A stretch of DNA of 39,287 nt from the NCBI GenBank assembly GCA_022510765.1, contig JAFLSU010000015.1:1-39287 (forward strand), in the 5' to 3' direction. This stretch comes from Christensenellaceae bacterium. Its GTDB lineage: Bacteria > Bacillota > Clostridia > Christensenellales > CAG-138. The notes under the pieces are model-generated. The model ran no database searches. It worked only from the letters and a program-made list of their open reading frames with translations, and had not been told where the DNA came from. Of this stretch, positions 16,763 through 24,896 are shown piece after piece. How positions within the stretch are numbered: the first letter of the stretch is position 1; every line of letters begins with the position of its first letter. The position numbers were made by a program, and so were the translations under genes.

Positions 16763-16929
16763 GTTAAAATCCTCCAATTAACATTATAGCATACGATAAT
16801 GGATTGTACAAACAAATTTGACCAATAAAGAGTCGCACGGGCATTCCCAGCATAGATATTTACAACAAAAAGGCTGCTGCTCAAATCGTTCGCTTTTGCA
16901 ACAGTTCCCATACATAAACAATCGTATAA

Positions 16930-17280
16930 TTATTTTCGTAAATGTGCGTCCTTGCGAAGCGTATCCTTGAGCGCCTGCGCCATATCCGCGATCATGCGGA
17001 TTTCGTACTCGCTGCAATCCTCAAGAATATCGGCAATATCCTTTTCAAACTGTACCCGTGATTGAATCAAGCTGTCACAAAGGAGATCATCCACCGTGAC
17101 GGACAGAGCATTGGCGATGGTAACGATGGCCGTCAGGCTGACGCGCGTCGTGCCGGTTTCAATGTTGCTCATGTGCGACGGAGAAACATTCACTCTTTCT
17201 GCTAAACGCTCTTGTGTAAGGTCAGCTTTGATACGCGCAATCTTAATACGCTTACCGATTGCCTTATAATCAAGCTCCAT
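16930..17280 (-). CDS. XRE-family transcriptional regulator
   Basis: The 116-residue protein has a helix-turn-helix (about residues 6-60: RIKIARIKADLTQERLAERVNVSPSHMSNIETGTTRVS, quoted in parts: the recognition helix is SPSHMSNIETG). The C-terminal 45 residues are helical and probably dimerise. The ATG follows GGAGG by 7 bases. It diverges from the SLOG-like gene at 17405, and a palindrome sits between them, suggesting mutual control. Target unknown. Confidence 0.85.
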   Translation of the reverse strand: MELDYKAIGKRIKIARIKADLTQERLAERVNVSPSHMSNIETGTTRVSLTAIVTIANALSVTVDDLLCDSLIQSRVQFEKDIADILEDCSEYEIRMIADMAQALKDTLRKDAHLRK

Positions 17281-17317
17281 TCCGCTTCCTCCATTGCTGC
17301 AAACTTCGTATAACCTA

Positions 17318-17373
17318 TTGTAACCTCGGAGGGAGCATGTTATAATAATCTGTGTCCGTATTATACGGATACA
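17318..17373 (+). promoter_or_regulatory. Promoter and palindrome upstream of the SLOG-like gene
   Basis: TTGTAA (17318-17323) and TATAAT (17341-17346) are 17 bp apart. Immediately downstream, 17351-17373 is an 11-bp inverted repeat with one mismatch, TGTGTCCGTAT centred on T17362. It lies at the expected start of transcription and is a likely operator, perhaps for the adjacent XRE regulator. Confidence 0.55.
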
Positions 17374-17404
17374 GGTTATTTTTATGAAAATAAAGGTGCT
17401 CTCT

Positions 17405-17878
17405 ATGACTATTTGCGTCTTCGCAGGACATCGGGAAGTATATCAGTCCGGGATTGACACAAAAATTGAGGAAGCAATCAACAGACTGTTGCAGACCGAT
17501 AATAAATTTGTATTTTTCACCGGTGGAATGGGGAAATTTGATGATATGTGTTCCTCTGCGGTTCGATCCGCTAAACGTTGTCACCCAAATTTGAATATCT
17601 CGCTAACTTTGGTTCTTCCCTATATGTCAAACCGCCTGAACACGGATAAAGAATACTATGAATACCGCTATGATGAAATCATCATACCCGAAGGGATGGA
17701 CAATGTTCATTACAAAGCCGCAATTAAAAAGCGAAACAGATGGATGGTAGACCGGGCGGATCATGTAATCGCCTATGTGTACCGAGAGTTTGGCGGTGCA
17801 AGCGAAACGTTGAAATACGCCCGGAAGCAAGGGAAACCCGTTATCAATCTTGCATCAGCTCTTTTCACACAAGCATAA
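17405..17878 (+). CDS. SLOG/YpsA-like Rossmann protein
   Basis: The 157-residue protein begins MTICVFAGHRE, the hallmark of the YpsA/DUF1273-type SLOG Rossmann fold, followed by FFTGGMGKFDDMCSSAVRSAKR (the GGxGKFD segment contacts the nucleotide in the family). It ends with RADHVIAYVYREFGGASETLKYARKQGKPVINL, a conserved ligand-binding layout. These proteins bind or cleave nucleotide-like ligands; the ligand here is unknown. The ATG at 17405 follows AGGTG; an upstream ATG at 17384 lacks a site. Divergent from the XRE regulator. Confidence 0.75.
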   Translation: MTICVFAGHREVYQSGIDTKIEEAINRLLQTDNKFVFFTGGMGKFDDMCSSAVRSAKRCHPNLNISLTLVLPYMSNRLNTDKEYYEYRYDEIIIPEGMDNVHYKAAIKKRNRWMVDRADHVIAYVYREFGGASETLKYARKQGKPVINLASALFTQA

Positions 17879-17892
17879 AAATGCCGCGAGCC

Positions 17893-17921
17893 GCATGAAA
17901 GAGAGTTTATCTTCTTCATGC
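17893..17921. terminator. Hairpin between the SLOG-like gene and recR
   Basis: GCATGAA (17893-17899) pairs with TTCATGC (17915-17921), with further partial pairing outside. It lies between two converging genes. There is no clean T-run. Confidence 0.35.
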
Positions 17922-18036
17922 AGTCCGCAGCGGGGTTGGTTATATAGGTTTTCCGCGCTTTTATAGAGTTGTTAGGTGATTGCCTGTTTCGTTGCTCCAC
18001 CGAGTTCAGCGCGATGCCGCCAAGAATCAGCTATTT

Positions 18037-18624
18037 TCACATCTCCCTGCGGTTTTCGATCGCTTTGAACAGGGTGATTTCGTCTATATACTCGAGGTTG
18101 CCGCCGATCGGTATGCCGTGGGCGATGCGCGTGACCCTAACACCGAGGGGCTTGAGCTGTTTTGCGATATAGCTTGCGGTCGCCTCGCCCTCCACATCGG
18201 GGTTGGTGGCAAGGATGACCTCGGAGATTTTCTCATTCTGCACTCTATCAATAAGCTCCGCAATGCGTATCCTGTCGGGGCCAATGCCGTCCATGGGCGA
18301 AAGCACCCCGCCGAGGACGTGATACCGCCCATGAAATTCGCGCATACGCTCCATAAATATCACGTCACGCGCATCCTTGACGACGCAAAGAACGTCCTGC
18401 GTCCGCTTAGGATCGGAGCATATCTCGCAAAGCTCATCCTCCGTATAATTTCCGCAAACGGGACAAAAGCGGATGCGTCTCCTTGCATCCGCGATCGAAT
18501 CCGCAAGCTCAAAAACCGTCTCCTCCGGCATGGTTATGATATGGTACGCAAGCCTTTGCGCCGTCTTTATGCCGATGCCGGGAAGCCGATTGAGATTTCC
18601 GATAAGTTTTTCTATGCTCTCCAT
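18037..18624 (-). CDS. recR: Recombination mediator RecR
   Basis: Loads RecA with RecF and RecO at gaps. The 195-residue protein shows the N-terminal helix-hairpin-helix LPGIGIKTAQRLAYHI, the four-cysteine zinc finger CPVCGNYTEDELCEIC (residues about 54-69), and a Toprim domain with VILATNPDVEGEATASYIA and VTRIAHGIPIGGNLEYID. It follows ybaB by 8 bp on the same strand, the standard dnaX-ybaB-recR order, though dnaX is not adjacent here: prfB lies upstream instead. Confidence 0.97.
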   Translation of the reverse strand: MESIEKLIGNLNRLPGIGIKTAQRLAYHIITMPEETVFELADSIADARRRIRFCPVCGNYTEDELCEICSDPKRTQDVLCVVKDARDVIFMERMREFHGRYHVLGGVLSPMDGIGPDRIRIAELIDRVQNEKISEVILATNPDVEGEATASYIAKQLKPLGVRVTRIAHGIPIGGNLEYIDEITLFKAIENRREM

Positions 18625-18632
18625 TAACTGAA

Positions 18633-18980
18633 TCAGAAGCCAAGACCGAGGCCGCCCAAGCCGCCCGTCACCTTTGACATTTCCTTTTCCATGGTTTCGT
18701 CGGCAATGCGAACTGCCTCATTGATTGCGGAAAGGATGAGATCCTGGAGCATTTCGACATCGTCGGGATCGACTGCCGCCGGGCTAATGGTCACGGACTT
18801 AAACTCCTTTTTGCCCGTCACGACCACCTTGACCGCACCGCCGCCCACGCTCGCTTCAAATTCGGTATTGCCTATCTCCTCCTGAACCCGAGCAACATCC
18901 TGCTGCATCTTCTGCGCCTGACGCATGAGCTGCTGCATGTTTCCAGCGCCGCCGGGGTTAAAGCCGTTAAATTTGCCCAT
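18633..18980 (-). CDS. ybaB: Nucleoid-associated protein, YbaB/EbfC family
   Basis: The 115-residue protein matches the small DNA-binding family: Met/Gln-rich start MQQLMRQAQKMQQD, the EFEASVGGGAVKVVVTGKKEFKSVTI core quoted in parts, and the DVEMLQDLILSAINEAVRIADE helix, ending GGLGGLGLGF. It binds DNA as a dimer. Cotranscribed with recR. Confidence 0.94.
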   Translation of the reverse strand: MGKFNGFNPGGAGNMQQLMRQAQKMQQDVARVQEEIGNTEFEASVGGGAVKVVVTGKKEFKSVTISPAAVDPDDVEMLQDLILSAINEAVRIADETMEKEMSKVTGGLGGLGLGF

Positions 18981-19069
18981 AACAAAACTCTCCTGCTCTT
19001 ATAATAATTAAATTTTAATGTCTATGTTCGAATGTCGCGTTTGCATTTATGAAAGCGCAGTATTTCTGC

Positions 19070-20171
19070 TTAAACTTTCATCAAAAACGAATGGATGAAT
19101 GCGTCAATGGATCCGTCCATGACCGCCTGAATATTGCCCGTTTCCTCGCCGGTACGGTGATCCTTGACCATCGTGTACGGCTGGAAAACATAGCTTCTTA
19201 TCTGGCTTCCCCATTCGATCTTTTTCATTTCGCCCTTGATATCCGCCATCTGCTCCATGCGTTCGCGCTCCTTTATCTCAAGCAGCTTACCGCGCAGCAT
19301 GCGCATAGCCGTTTCGCGGTTTTGTATCTGGCTGCGCTCGTTCTGGCACTGCACCACGACCCCGGTCGGGAAGTGGGTTATGCGGATAGCGGACGAAGTT
19401 TTATTGACATGCTGTCCTCCCGCACCGCTGGAACGGTAGGTATCGACCCTAATATCATCGGGATTTATCTCAATATCGCCCGTGGTGTCGTCGAGTATCG
19501 GCGTTACATCGAGCGAAGCGAACGAGGTATGCCGTCTTCCCGAGGAATCAAACGGCGAAATGCGCACGAGCCTATGCACGCCCTTTTCGGCCTTAAGGTA
19601 GCCATAGGCGTTCTCGCCCTGGCACTCGAAGGTGACGGATTTGATGCCTGCCTCCTCGCCGTCAAGGAGGTCGAGTTCTTTCACGACAAAGCCGCTGCGT
19701 TCGCAATAGCGCGTATACATACGGTAGAGCATGCTGACCCAGTCCTGCGCCTCGGTTCCGCCCGCACCCGCATGGAGCGAGAGGACAGCGTTTGCGCTGT
19801 CATAGGGGCCTGTGAGCATAGTAGCGATGCGGAATTCCTCGACCAATGTGCGGAATTCGTTCAATTCCTGCTGCGCTTCCTGCGCGAGATCGTTATCGTC
19901 CTCCTCCTCGGCCATGTCGAAGAGAACTTCTACATCCTCGCCCTTGGAGACGAGTTTTTTATATTTATCGAGTTTACCGTGGATGACTTTTATCCGTTGA
20001 TTGACCTTGTTTGCGTTGTCAACATCGTTCCAGAAGCCGTCCTGAGCCATCTGCTCCTCAAGCTCCTTTTTTTCGTTTGCAAGCCCGTCAAGGTCAAAGG
20101 GATTCACCCGCCTGTTTAAGGGCTGCAATGGTTGCCGTCAACTGCTGACGATATTCGTCCAATAAAACCAT
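19070..20171 (-). CDS. prfB: Peptide chain release factor 2 with programmed +1 frameshift
   Basis: Terminates at UGA and UAA. The long reading frame carries the RF2 tripeptide SPF in RISPFDSSGRRHTS and GGQ in [15 protein letters not shown]. Upstream, an ATG at 20171 opens a 25-codon frame (beginning MVLLDEYRQQ) ending CTT-TGA-C at 20093-20099; a +1 slip on CTT joins it to the main frame, giving 366 residues. AGGA lies 7 bases before the ATG. The slippery CUU-UGA-C is the classical RF2 autoregulatory site: low RF2 favours slipping and hence synthesis. The usual stimulatory internal SD is weakened: AGGCGGG sits 7 bases before CUU instead of about 3. Confidence 0.95.
20093..20099 (-). promoter_or_regulatory. 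RF2 +1 frameshift site
   Basis: Minus strand reads CTT (20099-20097), in-frame TGA (20096-20094) and C20093. The downstream sequence is fully open in the +1 frame and encodes a canonical RF2. Confidence 0.9.
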
Positions 20172-20196
20172 TGTCTTTTCCTTTCTTTTTTATTGA

Positions 20197-20271
20197 GGGC
20201 GCTGCCCCCAAACCCCCGCTTAGGGACTTTTTGTAAAAAGTCCCTAAGAACCCAAAAACTTTTTTGGGGGG
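20197..20271 (+). repeat. Composite hairpin element, copy 1
   Basis: Modules in order: GGGCGCTGCCC (20197-20207); a C-rich linker ending ACCCCCG; a long hairpin CTTAGGGACTTTTT/AAAAAGTCCCTAAG (20219-20232 with 20235-20248, 14-bp arms, GT between them); and a terminal CCCAAAAACTTTTTTGGGGGG module. It lies just upstream of prfB. Compare copy 5 at 38132. Confidence 0.75.
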
Positions 20272-20293
20272 TATTTATTTCATTGTCTGTTCT

Positions 20294-20323
20294 TTGCCGC
20301 AAGAAAACCTTTTCTTGCGGCAA
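20294..20323. repeat. Perfect hairpin between prfB and argS
   Basis: TTGCCGCAAGAAAA (20294-20307) pairs with 20310-20323 over 14 bp with a two-base centre. The stretch 20172-20469 holds this hairpin and two composite elements and no gene. Confidence 0.75.
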
Positions 20324-20381
20324 AAGCCATAGGGTAAAACATCCTCAAAACCGAAATCGATGTATATTAAAATAGTCCGCT

Positions 20382-20460
20382 TCCCCTTCCCTTAAAAATT
20401 TTTGGGATTTTTAAAGGTATTTTTTTAAATACCCTTAAATGGGGCTTGGGGCAAAGCCCC
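20382..20460 (-). repeat. Composite hairpin element, copy 2
   Basis: On the minus strand, reading from the argS stop: GGGGCTTTGCCCC (20448-20460), linker AAGCCCC, a variable hairpin GGTATTT/AAATACC, then AATTTTTAAGGGAAGGGG. It has the same module order as copies 1, 4 and 5 and immediately follows argS in the orientation of the gene. Confidence 0.65.
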
Positions 20461-20469
20461 AACAAAACC

Positions 20470-22197
20470 CTACATCTTCTCCGGCGCTTCCAGTCCGACC
20501 AAGAACAGCCCGGTGCGAATTGCAATGCTTGCTGCCTTTGTAAGCGCGAGCCTTGCGTTGCTGACGGCGGGATCGTCGTCCATAATGCGATTATCGTAAT
20601 AGAATTTATTGAAGCAAGAACAGATTTCGATAACCCCGCGTGAGATGAGGTATGGTTCATACTTCTCGGCGGCCTGCTTGATGGTTTCGGGCAGCGCATC
20701 GATGGCTCGAAGCAGCGCGGCGGACGCAGGGTCGCAAAGAACGGAGAAGTCGATATTTTCAATATCCGTTTCCGCTTCGCCGTAGAGTTCCGCCGCCTTG
20801 CGCAAAACCGAACAGCTCCTTGCGTAGGTATACTGCGCATACGGCCCCGTTTCGCCGTCGAAATTCAGCGATTTATCCCACGAGAAGGTATAATCCTTTA
20901 TTCTGCCGTTGTACAGCACGCTGAACACGAGTGCGCCGATGCCGACCTTGCGGGCGACCTCCTCCTTGTTCTCAAGATTGGGGCTTTTTACCTTAATAAT
21001 CTCGAGCGTCTTTTCGATTGCGGCGTTAAGCACGTCCTCAAGATAGATGGCATTGCCCTTGCGCGTTGAGAACGTCATATCCTCCATGCTTATCATGCCG
21101 AAATTGACATGCACGCAGTCCTTTGCCCACTCATAGCCCATCAGCTCCAAGACCTTAAAGAACTGACGGAAATGGAGGTTCTGCTGATACGCAACGACAT
21201 ACAGTGATTTATAAAAATCATATGTTTCCTTGCGATATTTTGCTGCCGCTATATCGCGCGTCGCGTAGATGGTGCTACCGTCGCTCTTAAGGATGATGCA
21301 GGGTGGCATATCGTAGTCTGAAAGATCCACTATGGTCATGCCCTTATCCAGCTTCGAGATACCCTTGTCGGCAAGCTCCTTGATTATAGCGGGCATCTTA
21401 TCCTCGTAGAACGATTCGCCGTTATAGCTGTCGAAGGTGATGCCGAGCATATCATAGACCCTTGCCACGTCCTTGAGCGTCACGTCCTTAAACCATTGGA
21501 ACAATGCCCATTCCTCCGGCTCATGCATTTCGATGCGGTGGAACGCTGCGCGCGCTTCATCCTCGAGCGAGGGATCCTTTTCGGCCTCCTCATGGAATTT
21601 TACATAGAGCGCAACGAGTTCACGCATGGAATCGCCGTTTTCTATGCGCTCCCTGTCGCCCCATTTATTATATGCGACCACCATCTTGCCGAACTGCGTT
21701 CCCCAGTCGCCAAGGTGGTTTATGCTTATGGTATGATAACCAAGATGGTCGTAAATGCGTTTAAGGGAATTACCCAGCACCGTCGTGGTTATATGGTGGA
21801 TGCCGAAGGGCTTCGCGATATTTATCGAGGAATACTCGACGCAGACATTTTTGCCTCTGCCCTCGTCGGAGCTGCCGTAGGCATCCCCTTCGGTGAGCGC
21901 ACGAACGATGACCGTTCGGGCATAGGCCGATTTATCGGTGAAGAAATTGAGGTATCCGCCCGCAGCCTCTATCCTGCTGAAGCCTTCGAGATCGCCGAGG
22001 CGGTCGCGAAGCTCTGAGGCGATAGCGGGGGGCGCTTTTCGCATCGATCTTGCGAGTTTAAAGCAGGGCAGAGCAAAGTCGCCCATCTCGGGGTTGGGCG
22101 GCGTTTCGAGCATGTCGCTTAGCTGCTGCTTTGTAAGCCCGCTCGCTTCAGAAACGGCACTTTCGAGCGCAGTCAAGAGAATATCCTTAAAATCCAT
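20470..22197 (-). CDS. argS: Arginyl-tRNA synthetase with an altered HIGH motif
   Basis: Charges tRNA-Arg. The 575-residue protein has the ArgRS N-terminal add-1 domain (about 1-90), the catalytic segment YSSINIAKPF followed by GIHH (residues 132-135), where most ArgRS have HxGH, a TFSTRKGNAIYLEDVL block near 358, and a C-terminal DALR anticodon-binding domain with NKFYYDNRI. ArgRS commonly lacks a standard KMSKS, as here. The first His of the HIGH motif is missing, replaced by Gly (codons at 21793-21804). The start is within ATCTG... preceded by AAAGGAAAG. Its promoter shares a -35 with the divergent sortase gene. Confidence 0.92.
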   Translation of the reverse strand: MDFKDILLTALESAVSEASGLTKQQLSDMLETPPNPEMGDFALPCFKLARSMRKAPPAIASELRDRLGDLEGFSRIEAAGGYLNFFTDKSAYARTVIVRALTEGDAYGSSDEGRGKNVCVEYSSINIAKPFGIHHITTTVLGNSLKRIYDHLGYHTISINHLGDWGTQFGKMVVAYNKWGDRERIENGDSMRELVALYVKFHEEAEKDPSLEDEARAAFHRIEMHEPEEWALFQWFKDVTLKDVARVYDMLGITFDSYNGESFYEDKMPAIIKELADKGISKLDKGMTIVDLSDYDMPPCIILKSDGSTIYATRDIAAAKYRKETYDFYKSLYVVAYQQNLHFRQFFKVLELMGYEWAKDCVHVNFGMISMEDMTFSTRKGNAIYLEDVLNAAIEKTLEIIKVKSPNLENKEEVARKVGIGALVFSVLYNGRIKDYTFSWDKSLNFDGETGPYAQYTYARSCSVLRKAAELYGEAETDIENIDFSVLCDPASAALLRAIDALPETIKQAAEKYEPYLISRGVIEICSCFNKFYYDNRIMDDDPAVSNARLALTKAASIAIRTGLFLVGLEAPEKM

Positions 22198-22290
22198 CTG
22201 AAAACTTTCCTTTTTCCCGGGCAGGAACGAGCCTGCCGCTTAAAGTATCACGAATGACGCGAACATGCGCATCATCCATTATAATTGCTG

Positions 22291-22319
22291 ATTATACCAT
22301 AGATTATTTGTGTTGCCAA
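22291..22319 (-). promoter_or_regulatory. argS promoter
   Basis: On the minus strand TTGGCA (22314-22319) and TATAAT (22291-22296) are separated by 17 bp. Transcription would start near 22285, leaving a leader of about 90 nt that contains a small GGCAGG/CCTGCC hairpin. Its -35 overlaps that of the divergent sortase promoter. Confidence 0.75.
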
Positions 22320-22341
22320 CATGCAGGTTCTCTGATATAAT
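22313..22341 (+). promoter_or_regulatory. Sortase promoter, giving a nearly leaderless transcript
   Basis: TTGCCA (22313-22318) and TATAAT (22336-22341) have a 17-bp spacer. The start site would fall around 22348, only a few bases before the ATG at 22351, and no Shine-Dalgarno sequence is present. Confidence 0.7.
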
Positions 22342-22350
22342 ATTACCATC

Positions 22351-23214
22351 ATGGATAAGAGGTACTATGAATCCTTAACGGCTCAGGAAAGGCGCCGCAA
22401 AAACCGCAGATTCAACACCATCCTGTATACCATCGGGGCGGTGCTGGTGCTTGCGGGCATAATAATCATTATTAATGACCAAACCTATCTTTTTGACAAG
22501 ATCGGCAAATGGTTTTCGGGCGACAAAACGGTGATGCCGACCTTCCCACCCAATGTTTCGCTGTCGACCATGGATCCGAATTACGCAGGGACGTATGCTC
22601 CAAATTGGACGCTCGAACCGGGTACGACGCCGCCCCCGTGGATTGGCACCTCCGCGCAGCCGGATACGTCCGCTGAACCCGGCACGACAACCGGCACCGG
22701 TTCCCACGGAGGCACATGGACAGCTCCAACGCCTTTGCCCGAGACGGGACCCGAAGCGCCCGTATATGTTTTTTTCCCGCAGTATGATATAGCCTGTCCG
22801 GTCGATCCCGTCGGTTATAATTGGCGCGGGCAGATGGACGTAATACGCGCCTATAACAGAGCGGGCTGGCTCATAACCAGCGGAACACCTGTCACGGGCG
22901 GAAATATCCTTATTGCCGGACACAACCGCTACAGCGGCAAGCTTGGTTATTTCTCGGTCGTTAAAGATAAGCTGAAAATAGGCGATCAGGTCATAATTCA
23001 AATGAAGAGCGGCGATTATTCCTACTATATAGTCGAAAGCATCGACAGATGGAGGTACGATGCCGTACCCGATTATATAATGCGTCTTGACTCTGATCCA
23101 AGGCTTACGCTCATCACCTGCTATGGCGATTACAGCAGCGCAATCGGCTCCTCCATCCACAGGGTCATAGCGGTCTGCCGGCCGGTTCAGTTCGACTCGA
23201 CCGATTCAGAATGA
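22351..23214 (+). CDS. Sortase family transpeptidase
   Basis: Cleaves sorting signals and joins proteins to cell wall or pili, acting on the outer membrane face. The 287-residue protein has a basic cytoplasmic N-terminus (about 1-26), one transmembrane helix (about 27-47), a long Pro/Thr/Gly-rich linker (about 60-145), and a C-terminal sortase barrel with the catalytic His in LIAGHNRYSG, Cys in LTLITCYGD and Arg in SIHRVIAVCR. The extracellular stalk is longer than usual. No sorting-signal substrate is encoded nearby. Class (D, E or F) is not assignable by eye. No ribosome site precedes the start. Confidence 0.9.
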   Translation: MDKRYYESLTAQERRRKNRRFNTILYTIGAVLVLAGIIIIINDQTYLFDKIGKWFSGDKTVMPTFPPNVSLSTMDPNYAGTYAPNWTLEPGTTPPPWIGTSAQPDTSAEPGTTTGTGSHGGTWTAPTPLPETGPEAPVYVFFPQYDIACPVDPVGYNWRGQMDVIRAYNRAGWLITSGTPVTGGNILIAGHNRYSGKLGYFSVVKDKLKIGDQVIIQMKSGDYSYYIVESIDRWRYDAVPDYIMRLDSDPRLTLITCYGDYSSAIGSSIHRVIAVCRPVQFDSTDSE

Positions 23215-23257
23215 TGCCGCGCGGCATCAAACCCCGATCGGTACAAACACGAATAAA

Positions 23258-23314
23258 TTGACACAACTGTACCTTCAGTATTTTCGTGTACTAAAAGTAC
23301 ATACTGACGGTACA
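23258..23314 (+). promoter_or_regulatory. yebC upstream promoter with nested inverted repeats
   Basis: TTGACA (23258-23263) is a perfect -35. TGTACCTTCAGTAT (23268-23281) and ATACTGACGGTACA (23301-23314) are inverted with 13 of 14 pairs, and TGTAC (23287-23291)/GTACA (23297-23301) forms an inner pair. The -10 is unclear (TATTTT at 23279 has only a 15-bp spacer). Another GGTACA lies at 23240. The dyad ends 19 bases before the yebC ATG, so it may be an operator or a translation-control hairpin. Confidence 0.55.
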
Positions 23315-23333
23315 TTAAATTCAGGAGGTAAAT

Positions 23334-24080
23334 ATGTCCGGACATTCCAAATGGGCAAACATTAAAAACAAGAAGGAAAAAACCGATTCCCAACGCGGCA
23401 AGATTTTCACCAAGATAGGCAGAGAGATCGCAATCGCCGTTAAAGAGGGCGGAAGCGACCCTGCAAACAATTCTAAGCTTCGCGACGTTATCGCAAAGGC
23501 AAAGGCAAATAATATGCCCAACGATAATATCTCCCGTTCTATAAAGAAAGCGGCGGGCGAGCTTGGCTCCATCAACTATGAAAGCGGCACATACGAGGGC
23601 TACGGCCCCGGCGGCATGGCGGTCATCGTAGAGGTTCTGACCGATAATCGCAACCGTACCGCGGCTGAAATACGCCACATATTCGATAAGTACGGCGCGG
23701 GCATGGGCAATTCCGGCTGCGTCGGCTGGATGTTTGAAAGGAAGGGTCATATCGTCATTGAGCGCAGTGCCAAGATCGACGAGGATGAGCTTATGATGTC
23801 GGCTTTGGATGCTGGTGCCGAGGATTTCGACGCGCAGGAAGACTGCTTTGAAATCTTCACCGCTCCCGCCGATTTTTCGACCGTTCGCGAAGCACTCGAA
23901 AATGCCGGCTACACCTTCCTCTCCGCCGAGCAGGATATGATCCCATCCAACAGCGTCGACGTAAATGATGCCGATACCATTGCGAAGATCGAGAAGATGC
24001 TCGACATGTTCGACGATAACGACGATGTCCAAGAGGTATTCCATAACGCCAACCTCCCCGAAGAGGAAGACGAGGACTGA
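23334..24080 (+). CDS. yebC: YebC/PmpR family protein
   Basis: The 248-residue protein begins [18 protein letters not shown] and continues [20 protein letters not shown], the classical YebC signature, with [21 protein letters not shown] near 90 and [11 protein letters not shown] near 128. YebC proteins were described as transcription regulators; recent work on the family points to a ribosome-associated role in translating difficult proline tracts. Length is typical and an acidic tail (EEEDED) is usual. The ATG follows AGGAGG. The nested dyad upstream suggests tight control. Not shown to be in an operon with its neighbours. Confidence 0.96.
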   Translation: MSGHSKWANIKNKKEKTDSQRGKIFTKIGREIAIAVKEGGSDPANNSKLRDVIAKAKANNMPNDNISRSIKKAAGELGSINYESGTYEGYGPGGMAVIVEVLTDNRNRTAAEIRHIFDKYGAGMGNSGCVGWMFERKGHIVIERSAKIDEDELMMSALDAGAEDFDAQEDCFEIFTAPADFSTVREALENAGYTFLSAEQDMIPSNSVDVNDADTIAKIEKMLDMFDDNDDVQEVFHNANLPEEEDED

Positions 24081-24088
24081 GTTTTTTT

Positions 24089-24259
24089 GGGGCTCCGGAA
24101 TTTAAACCAATTCCGGCTTTGCTGGAATTGGTTCAAAAACGCATGCGAAACCATAAGGTTTCGCATGCCGCCATACCGAACCCTGCTGGGGGCATTTTGA
24201 AATAATGCCAATGTGAAAATGAATTTTCACATTAAACCCCCTAAAACTTTTAAGGGGGG
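24089..24259 (+). repeat. Composite hairpin element, copy 3 (expanded)
   Basis: Immediately follows yebC in the same orientation. It holds GGGGCTCC, then AACCAATTCC/GGAATTGGTT (24106-24115 with 24124-24133), GCATGCGAAACC/GGTTTCGCATGC (24141-24152 with 24157-24168, 12 bp), a GGGGGCATTTTGAAATAATGCC segment close to copy 4 (quoted in parts: GGGGGCATTTT), ATGTGAAAAT/ATTTTCACAT (24211-24220 with 24223-24232) and a terminal CCCCCTAAAACTTTTAAGGG module. Confidence 0.7.
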
Positions 24260-24288
24260 ATTCAAACTTTTTGCACCTTCATATTTTC

Positions 24289-24582
24289 ATGAGCAAGATT
24301 ACACAATTAAACTATTTTGAGATAATCGGTATAGCTTATTTAATCATAATTAACATAATCGGCTTTGGATCAATGGGCATCGATAAAGCTCGTGCGAAGA
24401 AAAACGCATGGCGCATTAAGGAAAAAACGCTGTTTATAATTGCGCTCATCGGCGGCAGTCTCGGTTCAAATATCGGAATGTATACTTTTCGTCACAAGAC
24501 AAAGCATTGGTACTTTGTGGTGTTTATGCCGCTAATCCTGATTGCACAGATTGCTGCTGGCATCGTGCTCAAGATTGTTTGA
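24289..24582 (+). CDS. DUF1294 small membrane protein
   Basis: About 97 residues with two or three membrane helices and the DUF1294 pattern: GIDKARAKKNAWRIKEKTLF, GGSLGSNIGMYTFRHKTKHWYFV, then a hydrophobic C-terminus. Function is unknown in the family. The ATG at 24289 has no clear ribosome site; a TTG at 24271 is 11 bases after GGGGGG and is an alternative start. It lies directly after the composite element behind yebC. Confidence 0.75.
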   Translation: MSKITQLNYFEIIGIAYLIIINIIGFGSMGIDKARAKKNAWRIKEKTLFIIALIGGSLGSNIGMYTFRHKTKHWYFVVFMPLILIAQIAAGIVLKIV

Positions 24583-24651
24583 TGGATGGGCTAAAGCCAT
24601 TGCAATTCGCAAAATGAAAACAATTACTTATATTTAGTCACGATTACGAAT

Positions 24652-24689
24652 CCCTCCATCGAGCAGCAAGATAAACTGTTGCTGGAGGG
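24652..24689 (+). terminator. Terminator-like hairpin downstream of the DUF1294 gene
   Basis: CCCTCC (24652-24657) pairs with GGAGGG (24684-24689), enclosing a CAGCA/TGCT pairing, followed by TAACATTTTTG. The rest of 24583-24896 is AT-rich and shows nothing else. Confidence 0.55.
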
Positions 24690-24896
24690 TAACATTTTTG
24701 CCCGTAGAGTTTTTGTTGTCTACCGTATTGTAGAATTATTAAGAAGAAATTGAAGCTATACGTGGAACCGTTATCGCTATCTGAGCAATGCTCCCACATA
24801 TCGTTATCTACATTTTAGTAGTTGCATACCATGAAACTGGGCAAGGTGACGGCGCAAACAAAATATTATGGTGTTGCAACTAACTATAGACTTACT

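Noticed and set aside
19049..20119. 356-codon plus-strand frame over prfB
   Set aside because: Antisense shadow of RF2, which has clear GGQ and SPF motifs.
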